A stretch of DNA of 12,147 bases, from the NCBI GenBank assembly GCA_002425405.1, contig DIME01000003.1:1-12147 (forward strand), written 5' to 3'. The notes under the pieces were generated by a model. It did not search any database. It had not been told where the DNA came from and worked only from the letters and a program-made list of their open reading frames with translations. This document shows, piece after piece, positions 1 to 6,076 of the stretch (its first letter is position 1; each line of letters starts with the position of its first letter). Source of the DNA: Candidatus Accumulibacter vicinus (lineage in GTDB: Bacteria > Pseudomonadota > Gammaproteobacteria > Burkholderiales > Rhodocyclaceae). The position numbers were made by a program, and so were the translations under genes.

Positions 1-1172
1 TGGCCAACGACAGCGACCCCGACGGTGATTCGCTGCAGGTGATCTCGCTCAACGTCTCAGGCCTCCAGGGCAGTCTGTCGCCCTTTGCCGACGGCCACTT
101 CAGCTTCACCCCGACCGCTGGCTTTACCGGCACGACCAGCTTCAACTACACGATCAGCGATGGTTTCGGCGGCACCTCGACGGCAACGGTCAAGATCGAT
201 GTCTTCAATAACAAACCGGTCGTCAACAACGACACCTACACCATCCGCCCGAATCAGGTGTTGAGCGTCGCGGCCCCCGGCCTGCTGGCCAACGACAGCG
301 ACCCCGACGGCGACACGCTGAGTGTCATCACCCTGGACGTCAGCGGCCTGCAAGGCAGCATTTCCCCGTTTGCCGACGGCCACTTCAGCTTCACGCCGAC
401 AACAGGCTTTGCCGGTACCACCAGCTTCAAGTATACGGTCAGCGATGGCGTCGGCGGCACGGCGACCGCAACCGCTGTGATCGATGTTGTGCCGATTCCC
501 ACCCACACGCTGAGCATAGGCAATGCTCCCGAGCGCCAATCCGGCCTTGGCGGCCAGTGGGCGGCTGCCTGGACCAACGCGGACATCGTCACTTCGATCG
601 TCCACAAGGCCGACTACGCGAATGCGGCGGAGACCTGGAGCGCCGCGCGCTTGAATGGAGTAAGCCCGCAGACCTTGACGGGGGGCGACATCTACGCTGG
701 CGACCTGGGGGTCAGCGGACAATCAGAGGCGACCAACCCGGTGCGGCAGGAAATCGACGGCAAGGAAGCCTTGCGATTCAACCTCACCGAGGGCGCGACC
801 GGGCTGACGGTCTATCTGTCGCGTCTTTTCACCCAGGACGACGGCGGCGACTTTGTTGAAAGTGGGCGTCTGCGTTTGCTCGACGCCGATGGTCGTGTTA
901 TCAAGGAAACCAGCTTCCACGCTGGCGGAGCGGCGGGAACGCAGACCGTCACACTGACGTCGGACGTGGCTTTCAGGGCCATCGAACTGAGTGCCGGCGT
1001 ATACGACGGAAGCACCTTCGTTGCCGGTGGCTATGCCCACGCAGACGGCAGCTTCGCCGCGATGGTCACGACCGACGCCATGGGAGTCCAGCATGGCAGT
1101 GACTTCCTGGTCGACAAGATCGACTTCCAGGTGCCGGTCATTGGTGTGCCGACCGACGTCTTTGCTCCGTAG
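1..1172 (+). CDS. Tandem-95 repeat (cadherin/Ig-like) extracellular protein, C-terminal part
   Basis: This is the 3' end of a larger gene. The frame is open at the left edge (first full codon at base 3) and stops with TAG at 1170-1172, giving about 389 residues. The first part is two copies of a 95-residue module, each starting ANDSDPDGD and containing an FADGHFSFTP motif and a YT(I/V)SDG motif. This matches the tandem-95 / VCBS / cadherin-like repeats of large secreted adhesins; the D-rich ANDSDPDGD loop is a probable calcium site. The last ~225 residues are a non-repeated, beta-rich domain ending in an acidic and hydrophobic stretch (FLVDKIDFQVPVIG). Such proteins are usually exported by type I secretion with an uncleaved C-terminal signal. 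I see no RTX nonapeptides and no PEP-CTERM or LPXTG signal here, so the export route is inferred. The likely role is adhesion or matrix building outside the cell. The ATG at 39 lies inside a repeat and is not the start. Confidence 0.85.
   Translation, partial: ANDSDPDGDSLQVISLNVSGLQGSLSPFADGHFSFTPTAGFTGTTSFNYTISDGFGGTSTATVKIDVFNNKPVVNNDTYTIRPNQVLSVAAPGLLANDSDPDGDTLSVITLDVSGLQGSISPFADGHFSFTPTTGFAGTTSFKYTVSDGVGGTATATAVIDVVPIPTHTLSIGNAPERQSGLGGQWAAAWTNADIVTSIVHKADYANAAETWSAARLNGVSPQTLTGGDIYAGDLGVSGQSEATNPVRQEIDGKEALRFNLTEGATGLTVYLSRLFTQDDGGDFVESGRLRLLDADGRVIKETSFHAGGAAGTQTVTLTSDVAFRAIELSAGVYDGSTFVAGGYAHADGSFAAMVTTDAMGVQHGSDFLVDKIDFQVPVIGVPTDVFAP
3..497 (+). repeat. Two tandem 285-bp coding repeats (95 residues each)
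   Basis: The 25 bases at 1-25 recur at 286-310, so the period is exactly 285 bp. Unit 1 covers 3-287. Unit 2 starts at 288 and keeps its similarity to about 497, where the unique C-terminal domain begins. Another long exact block (tttgccgacggccacttcag) occurs in both units. The DNA is still similar, but many third positions differ, which points to protein-level conservation rather than a very recent duplication. More units probably lie to the left of the window. Confidence 0.9.
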
Positions 1173-1247
1173 CAGTGGCCGGAGCGGGCGGCGGAAGCCG
1201 TCCTCGGCTGTGAACGACAGTAAGTTCATTCAACAGCAATCCTCTTG

Positions 1248-1273
1248 TCGGCACAAGGCTGGTGTCGTGCCGA
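1248..1273 (+). promoter_or_regulatory. 7-bp inverted repeat upstream of the first PEP-CTERM gene
   Basis: TCGGCAC (1248-1254) and GTGCCGA (1267-1273) are perfect inverted repeats separated by 12 bases, ending 25 bases before the ATG at 1299. It could be a regulator site or a leader hairpin. The left arm also resembles a sigma-54 -24 element (CGGCAC), but the matching -12 position reads TGGT instead of TTGC, so I do not call a promoter. A TGTCGT half-site (1263-1268) lies inside it, the same six bases as one arm of the palindrome at 4543-4554. Confidence 0.35.
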
Positions 1274-1298
1274 TGGGAGCCAACAGAACGAGAATCAC

Positions 1299-1865
1299 AT
1301 GAAACTCCTCACCACCTTACGAAAATTCCCCGCCGCCTCCGCCTTGCTGGTGGGCTGTCTTCTCATGGCCGGCAACGCGTCGGCCACGCTGCTCGTCGAG
1401 CAATTGCCGGCCGTCACGGCTGTCGGCCAGCAAGCCGACACCAGTACGGGGCCCTATCCAGAAAGCGTGACCGTACCGGCGCCGGCGTCGATCAACAGAA
1501 TCTTGTGGTGGGGCTATTACCTCGCCGGCAGCACACTCGACGACAGCTTCCTCATCGCGCTCGGCGGCAAGGCGCAAAGCGGTAGTGTGAAGAGTGTCGC
1601 CGCTGGCTCCGTCGATGGCCTTGATCTCTACCGCTACGAGCTGACGCTTGCCACTCCGTTCGCCGTGACCGGTGCGACGCCTCTCGAACTGGCGCTGGTA
1701 AACGATAGCTTCGACGTTGAATGGTATTGGCAAGGCGCGGCCACGTCCGATGGCCGACGTGCCCTCGTCATGCTGCAGGTGCCGGAGCCCGGAATGCTGG
1801 GAATCTTCGGGGTCGGTCTTCTGGGGCTTGCTCTCTCGTCGAGGCGCCGGCTGACCCGTAGCTGA
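1299..1865 (+). CDS. PEP-CTERM sorting domain protein (188 aa)
   Basis: A small exported protein with the full set of PEP-CTERM signals. Residues 1-29 form a signal peptide (KLLTTLRK n-region, hydrophobic core, NASA cleavage site). A ~130-residue beta-rich domain includes an INRILWWGYY stretch. The C-terminus has VPEP at 161-164, a hydrophobic helix, and a basic end (SRRRLTRS). In this family, exosortase (EpsH/XrtA type) cleaves at the PEP motif and the protein is passed to the surface or extracellular matrix, often with exopolysaccharide. No exosortase gene is in the window. The ATG at 1299 was chosen because it starts the signal peptide directly; an upstream TTG at 1245 would add 18 unlikely residues. 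The ribosome site is poor (AGAACGAGA). The gene lies 126 bp after the repeat protein and converges on the response regulator gene. The function of the mature domain is not recognised. Confidence 0.88.
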   Translation: MKLLTTLRKFPAASALLVGCLLMAGNASATLLVEQLPAVTAVGQQADTSTGPYPESVTVPAPASINRILWWGYYLAGSTLDDSFLIALGGKAQSGSVKSVAAGSVDGLDLYRYELTLATPFAVTGATPLELALVNDSFDVEWYWQGAATSDGRRALVMLQVPEPGMLGIFGVGLLGLALSSRRRLTRS

Positions 1866-1894
1866 CCTCCCGGCGAGTTACGTGGGCCGGACGA

Positions 1895-1937
1895 CTTTCC
1901 CTGCGGGAAGGCTGGGCAGGCAGCCCCGACGGGCTGC
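1895..1937. terminator. Two adjacent GC-rich hairpins between convergent genes (possible bidirectional terminator)
   Basis: Hairpin 1 pairs 1895-1901 (CTTTCCC) with 1905-1911 (GGGAAGG), with one G-U pair and a 3-base loop. Hairpin 2 pairs 1920-1926 (GCAGCCC) perfectly with 1931-1937 (GGGCTGC) around a CGAC loop. They fill most of the 74-bp gap between the PEP-CTERM stop and the response-regulator stop, where termination of both transcripts is expected. Neither has a T-tract, so they are not classic intrinsic terminators. Confidence 0.45.
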
Positions 1938-1939
1938 GG

Positions 1940-2611
1940 CTATCCCGGCGCCTTGACCCTCTTCAGAAAGGGCACCGCCGCCATGCTCGTCGCATCGCAC
2001 AGGCCGAGCCGCTGGGCGCTGAGCGCCGCCTGCGTACGATTGGTGACGCCGAGAGCGCGGAAGACCGCGCCGAGATGCGCGCGAACCGTGGCTTCGGAGA
2101 TCCCCAGGCGGCGGGCGATGGTCTTGTTCGGCTCGCCGGCGCAAACTCCCTGCAGGACTTCGCGCTCGCGCGCCGTCAGTGGGCTGGCCGTCGTTCTCGG
2201 GACGGTCGCCGGCGCCGGGTTCAACGCCGGCGGCAGGTAGAAGCCGCCGTCGGCGACGATGGCCAATGCGGCGGACAGGATCTCACGTCGCGCCGACTTC
2301 GGGATGTAGCCGCTGGCGCCAGCGTCCATGCAGGCGCGGATGGTGGCGGCATCTTCGTCGGCGGAAACCACCACCACGGGAACTGCCGGATGGCGACTGC
2401 GCAGCACCGCCAGGGCGGTGCCGCCGTCGAGCCCGGGCATCTTGAGGTCGAGCAGCACCAGGTCGAAGGTATCATCCTGCGCCAGTTGTTCAAGTGCCAT
2501 CCCGGCGTCGCCCGCCTGCTCGACCTGCGCCTCGGCAAACAGTTGCGCCACCAGCACCGCCAGCCCGTCGCGATAGATTGGGTGGTCTTCGATGATCAGG
2601 ATCTTCTTCAT
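1940..2611 (-). CDS. NarL/FixJ-family response regulator with LuxR-type HTH (223 aa)
   Basis: A DNA-binding response regulator with the two standard domains. The receiver domain (about 1-120) begins MKKILIIEDHPIYRDGL. It has acidic residues E8/D9, the probable phosphorylated aspartate D55 in LVLLDLKMPG, a conserved VSA segment, and the lysine in GYIPKS. The LuxR/GerE helix-turn-helix lies at about 143-200 (LTAREREVLQGVCAGEPNKT then ISEATVRAHL). The ATG at 2611 was chosen because the receiver starts there and a GGAAGGAG ribosome site lies just upstream; longer in-frame starts would run into the kinase gene. The kinase stop and this start are separated by one base (TGACATG), so the two are probably translationally coupled and form one pair. 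There is no AAA+ domain, so it cannot itself activate a sigma-54 promoter. Target genes are unknown; its own operon and the divergent PEP-CTERM gene are candidates. Confidence 0.93.
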   Translation of the reverse strand: MKKILIIEDHPIYRDGLAVLVAQLFAEAQVEQAGDAGMALEQLAQDDTFDLVLLDLKMPGLDGGTALAVLRSRHPAVPVVVVSADEDAATIRACMDAGASGYIPKSARREILSAALAIVADGGFYLPPALNPAPATVPRTTASPLTAREREVLQGVCAGEPNKTIARRLGISEATVRAHLGAVFRALGVTNRTQAALSAQRLGLCDATSMAAVPFLKRVKAPG

Positions 2612-2612
2612 G

Positions 2613-4493
2613 TCACGACGCTCCTTCCTGCCGCCTCGGAGCGCTCTCGCGAGGGGATGATGGCGTAGCGCTGCCGGCTGGCACCGCTGCCGTTTCCGCG
2701 ACCCGCACAGGCAGCCAGTGCGCCCCCAGCGCCGCGCGCAACGCGGCAGGGCGGACCGGCTTGTGCAGCAGCACGACGCCATGCTCGCGGGCGAGACGGC
2801 GCGCGTCGTCGAGGGCATCGCCGGTGATCAGGATTGCCGGCAGTGCAGCGCGAAAACGCTGGCGTACCAGTCGAACCACGTCCAGCCCATCCTCGCCGCC
2901 AGGCAGACGCCAATCGGTGACCAGTGCATCGGGCGCGGCAGGAATCGTCTCCAGCGCCACGCGCACTGCTGCAGCGCTGGCGCAGGCGACGACCTGGCAA
3001 CCCCAGGAGGCGAGCCAGCTGACCAGGGCGTCACGGGCGTGCGCATCGTCTTCCACGACCAGGACCCGCCGCTCTGGCCAACCAGGCGGCAGGGTCGCCT
3101 GGGCATCATCCACGGCCGGGGCGGCATCGGACAACGGTTCCGGAACGGTCGCCAGCGGCACGCTGACGCGGAACACGCTGCCGCGCCCAAGGCGTGAACG
3201 AAGCTCGATGGGGCAGCCGAGCAGCGCTCCCAGGCGGCGCACGATCGCCAGCCCCAGCCCCAGGCCCTGCTCCGGGTCGCGCTGCCGGTTGGCAACCTGG
3301 TAGAACTCGTTGAATACCGTACCCTGCTGCGCGTCGGCGATGCCGATGCCGCTGTCCCAGACTTCGATGCGCAGCAGCGCAGCGCGCCGCCGGCAGGCGA
3401 TGACGATGCCGCCGCGCAGGGTATAGCGCACCGCGTTGGCGAGCAGGTTGCGCAGGATGCGTTCGAGCAGCAACGGGTCGCTGCGGATCCAGACATCGCT
3501 GGCGCGACAGCGCAGCGACAAGCCCTTGGCGAGTACCTCCGGGTTGAATTCGTCGGTCAATGCGAGCAGCAGCGGACGCAGCGCGAAATCCGTGCGCCGC
3601 GGCTCGATCGCGCCGCTGTCCAGCCTGGAAATGTCGAGCAAGCCCGCGAACAGCGAGTCCAGTGAGTCGAGCACATGCGCCATGCGCGTGGCAGTCTCTT
3701 GCGCCTGCAGGCTCAGCGACTGCCCCTGCAGCACATCGAGCAGCAGGCCGAGCGCGTGTACGGGCTGGCGCAGGTCGTGGCTGGCCGCGGCGATGAAGCG
3801 CGATTTGTCGAGGTTGGCCTGTTCCGCTTCGCGGGTGCGCTGCTCCAGCGCCCGCGCAAGCCGCCGGTTCTCGTGACCGATACGCAGCGATCGACGTGTC
3901 GCTGCGGCAAGGCGTGACGCGAACACCGTCAGCACGAGCATCATCATCAGCGCACCGATACTCAGCCCGAGGTTCATCGCGCCGCCGAGCAGGACGCGGT
4001 AGACCGCCGTTGGCAGCAATGCACCGGCAATGAAGACTGCGTAAATCGGCAGACTCGCGCCGATGTTGGCGAGCACCGCGGCGGCGAGACTCAGCAGCAG
4101 CGCCAGGACGACCATCTCGGCTGGCCAGGGCGCCGGTACGAATAGCCAACCGGCGACCCCCCAGGACAAGCCGCTCGCAGCGACCAGGACATACAGGCAT
4201 GGCCGCCATCCCGCAACGCCGTCGAGGGCGGGCGGGTGGCGCCGGTAGAGGAAGCCAAGCAGCAGCCCGAAGCCGAGGACGGTAGCAACCGCCATCACCC
4301 ATCGCACGAGCTGGGGCGGCGAGGCCAGGAGCTGCAGGAGAACCGCAGACACGGCCAGCGGCACGAAGCCGCTGCCGAAACCCTCCGGCAAGCCGCGCGC
4401 GACCATGTCGAACACCTCGAACTCGACCAGTTCGTCGAGCGAGGGCTCACGCGAGTCGGGCGGAGGCACTCGGGCAGCAGTCGGGACGGGCAT
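2613..4493 (-). CDS. Membrane hybrid sensor histidine kinase / receiver protein (626 aa)
   Basis: An inner-membrane hybrid histidine kinase. After an acidic N-terminal stretch, about six hydrophobic helices span residues 41-195 with no large periplasmic loop, so the signal may be a membrane or small hydrophobic cue. A helical linker (205-230) leads to the HisKA domain with H239 in ASHDLRQP. The ATPase domain has an N-box (NLLANAVRYT, N349/N353), a G1 box (D380, DSGIG) and a G2 box (GLGLGLA, 410-416). A C-terminal receiver (475-590) has D482/D483, the phospho-acceptor D527 in VTDWRLPG, and K578 in HKPVRP. All catalytic residues look intact. There is no Hpt domain, so phosphate may go straight to the response regulator encoded one base downstream, with the attached receiver acting as a modulator or sink. 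The ATG at 4493 is preceded by AGGTG; a longer reading to 4589 would add an unsupported 32 residues. Confidence 0.92.
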   Translation of the reverse strand: MPVPTAARVPPPDSREPSLDELVEFEVFDMVARGLPEGFGSGFVPLAVSAVLLQLLASPPQLVRWVMAVATVLGFGLLLGFLYRRHPPALDGVAGWRPCLYVLVAASGLSWGVAGWLFVPAPWPAEMVVLALLLSLAAAVLANIGASLPIYAVFIAGALLPTAVYRVLLGGAMNLGLSIGALMMMLVLTVFASRLAAATRRSLRIGHENRRLARALEQRTREAEQANLDKSRFIAAASHDLRQPVHALGLLLDVLQGQSLSLQAQETATRMAHVLDSLDSLFAGLLDISRLDSGAIEPRRTDFALRPLLLALTDEFNPEVLAKGLSLRCRASDVWIRSDPLLLERILRNLLANAVRYTLRGGIVIACRRRAALLRIEVWDSGIGIADAQQGTVFNEFYQVANRQRDPEQGLGLGLAIVRRLGALLGCPIELRSRLGRGSVFRVSVPLATVPEPLSDAAPAVDDAQATLPPGWPERRVLVVEDDAHARDALVSWLASWGCQVVACASAAAVRVALETIPAAPDALVTDWRLPGGEDGLDVVRLVRQRFRAALPAILITGDALDDARRLAREHGVVLLHKPVRPAALRAALGAHWLPVRVAETAAVPAGSATPSSPRESAPRRQEGAS

Positions 4494-4542
4494 GATCACC
4501 TGGCACCAACGAAGGTCGGACGGGATGACATGGTAGTTGCTT

Positions 4543-4554
4543 TGTCGTACGACA
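4543..4554. promoter_or_regulatory. Perfect 12-bp palindrome TGTCGTACGACA, candidate operator
   Basis: TGTCGTACGACA equals its own reverse complement. It lies 50 bp upstream of the kinase start on one side and 10 bp upstream of the -24 element of the divergent PEP-CTERM promoter on the other. LuxR-type regulators bind short dyad sites as dimers, so the product of the adjacent response-regulator gene is an obvious candidate. That assignment is an inference from position; no binding motif for this protein is known to me. Confidence 0.5.
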
Positions 4555-4564
4555 TAAAGTGGAT

Positions 4565-4580
4565 TGGCACGAGTGACGCA
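4565..4580 (+). promoter_or_regulatory. Sigma-54 (-24/-12) promoter for the PEP-CTERM gene at 4748
   Basis: TGGCACG at 4565-4571, four bases, then ACGCA at 4576-4580. The consensus is TGGCACG-N4-TTGCA, so all seven -24 bases match, the essential GG and GC are ten bases apart as required, and only the TT of the -12 box differs. The predicted start is near 4591, leaving a leader of about 157 nt before the ATG. Published work on Zoogloea links PEP-CTERM gene expression to RpoN and the PrsK/PrsR regulators, which fits. An enhancer-binding activator would have to be encoded elsewhere. Confidence 0.6.
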
Positions 4581-4667
4581 AAGGCGCAAAGTTGCGATGC
4601 GCAGGCGGGCTTGGGCTTCGCCGGCGCGCCAGCCACGCTTCGAATGCGCGGTGCTTGACGATTACAC

Positions 4668-4688
4668 GCGCCTGGCGCGCCCAGGCGC
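4668..4688 (+). other. Perfect 8-bp-stem hairpin in the PEP-CTERM leader
   Basis: GCGCCTGG (4668-4675) and CCAGGCGC (4681-4688) are perfect inverted repeats around a 5-base CGCGC loop. The structure lies about 77 nt into the leader predicted from the sigma-54 promoter and 48 nt before the ribosome site at 4736-4741. There is no following T-run, so it does not look like an intrinsic terminator. It could stabilise the message or be a protein site in the DNA. Confidence 0.5.
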
Positions 4689-4747
4689 TCACCTGCAGAT
4701 GGTCCCATTCGTTCATCGATGTCATGCAAGTCAACAAGGAGTCAATA

Positions 4748-5989
4748 ATGAGCCTCTTGCAAAACTCCCCGGTGGGCCGGGCGGATGTGGCATGGCTCGC
4801 TCTGGACGAGCGACCGGCGCCTCCACCCAGGTCGCACCGATCGAACCCATCCTGTACCAGGAACGAGCGCACCCCCCCACCGACCCTGCCGGGTCGCACC
4901 GTGTTGCTCGCAGGGCTGCTGGCGCTTGCCAGCGTGCCGGCGTTGGCCGAAGTCGACGTGCTGAGCATGCGCTCGGACGCGCGCTTCACCAGTGTGCTGA
5001 AGGCACCACCGCCCTGGTCCAGCGGTTACTCGGTCACCAGCGCGGCCGAGTGGATTGCCCTGGGCCGCCATGCGCAGACCGCCACGCCGGCTGGCCAGCC
5101 CGTGGGATCACCCTTCAGCGTCGACAACGTGCAGGCCTGGGCCGACTTCCAGCAGGAAGACGAAGGCAGCAGCTTCCACAGCTATGCCCGGCTCACCGGC
5201 AACTACCTGGACGCCGGGCCGTGGAACTTCGCCCGCAACGAAATCTGGCTGACCAACCGCTACCTCGTTGAATACGACGCGTGGACCGGCCCGAAAATCA
5301 AATTCAACGTCACGCACGCCAGCCACGGCTTGCTGCTGGCGGGCGGTATCGCCTCCAACCTGAGGGCGCGCGCAGAAGAGCAGGTGTTCTGGGGCCTGCG
5401 CGTGCCGTTATCAGGCCTGGCGAAGCCCTACGCTTTCAAGGACGCCTGGTTCGGCAGTGCCGAAGTCACGCCGGACGGGCCACCCACGGCCACAGATGAC
5501 TGGCGCACCCGCTGGTTCCCCACCAGCCGCGAATTCGACTACGGCGTGTTGGACGGCATGGAGTTGAGCGTGCTGCTGGTGGGCAAACCCATCACGATGG
5601 ACCTGGGCGACACGCTCTGGCTCGACGTCATCTTCCACGGCATCTACGAGGTGCGGGGCACCGCCGACACCGGCTACTTCTCGGCGGCGCTGGCCGACTT
5701 CAGCCACAGCGGCGCGCTGAGCTTCCATGCCATCGACACCGACACCGGTCTGCCGACGGACGGCCTGAAGTTCACGCTGCTGGGACCGGTACCCACGGTG
5801 TCCGAGCCATCGTCCATCGCGGTGCTGGGTCTGGGCCTGGCGCTGCTGGTCGGATGGCGGGCAAACGCCCGACGGCGCGCCCGATACGGATGCCGCGGCA
5901 CGCCGCCCCCAGCCCATCGCCAAGGGCGGGTATTGCGGGCTCCCTGGTCGCCAAGGACCTGCCGGAAGAAAGCCGATTTCGCCGGCTGA
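4748..5989 (+). CDS. PEP-CTERM sorting domain protein with N-terminal extension and C-terminal tail (413 aa)
   Basis: An exported, probably exosortase-sorted protein. The ATG at 4748 has a strong ribosome site (AAGGAG at 4736-4741, 6-base spacing), so the start is well supported. The signal-peptide core (VLLAGLLALASVPALA) begins only at about residue 52, after a Pro/Arg-rich extension of ~50 residues; cleavage is expected after A67. The mature part (68-350) is aromatic and beta-rich with no domain I recognise. The sorting signal is a VSEP variant at 351-354, a hydrophobic helix (about 357-370) and a basic cluster (RANARRRAR). Reading then continues for 34 more residues, rich in Pro, Arg and Cys, before TGA at 5987-5989, whereas PEP-CTERM proteins normally end at the basic cluster. 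Expression is likely from the sigma-54 site at 4565. The gene is divergent from the histidine kinase and convergent with the GGDEF-EAL gene. The role is inferred as surface or matrix. Confidence 0.82.
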   Translation: MSLLQNSPVGRADVAWLALDERPAPPPRSHRSNPSCTRNERTPPPTLPGRTVLLAGLLALASVPALAEVDVLSMRSDARFTSVLKAPPPWSSGYSVTSAAEWIALGRHAQTATPAGQPVGSPFSVDNVQAWADFQQEDEGSSFHSYARLTGNYLDAGPWNFARNEIWLTNRYLVEYDAWTGPKIKFNVTHASHGLLLAGGIASNLRARAEEQVFWGLRVPLSGLAKPYAFKDAWFGSAEVTPDGPPTATDDWRTRWFPTSREFDYGVLDGMELSVLLVGKPITMDLGDTLWLDVIFHGIYEVRGTADTGYFSAALADFSHSGALSFHAIDTDTGLPTDGLKFTLLGPVPTVSEPSSIAVLGLGLALLVGWRANARRRARYGCRGTPPPAHRQGRVLRAPWSPRTCRKKADFAG

Positions 5990-6076
5990 GCACCCACAGC
6001 AAGCCATCAACGGCGAGCGCATCGAACGCCCTGCGGTGCCGCATCGACACGGCGATCGATCGGGCGGCATCCTGCC

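Noticed and set aside
57..722. Open frame on the - strand opposite the repeat protein
   Set aside because: It is a mirror of the repeated DNA; it has no recognisable domain, and the + frame matches the tandem-95 family.
1196..1209. AGCCG-TCCT-CGGCT hairpin after the repeat protein, as a terminator
   Set aside because: The stem is only 5 bp and is not followed by a T-run; too weak to call.
3106..4302. Long open frame on the - strand (398 codons) in another frame of the kinase gene
   Set aside because: The product is Arg/Ala/Pro-rich with no domain, while the overlapping kinase frame has every expected motif.
6053..6062. CGATCGATCG palindrome between convergent genes
   Set aside because: A simple alternating GATC-type repeat without flanking structure or context; it can arise by chance.
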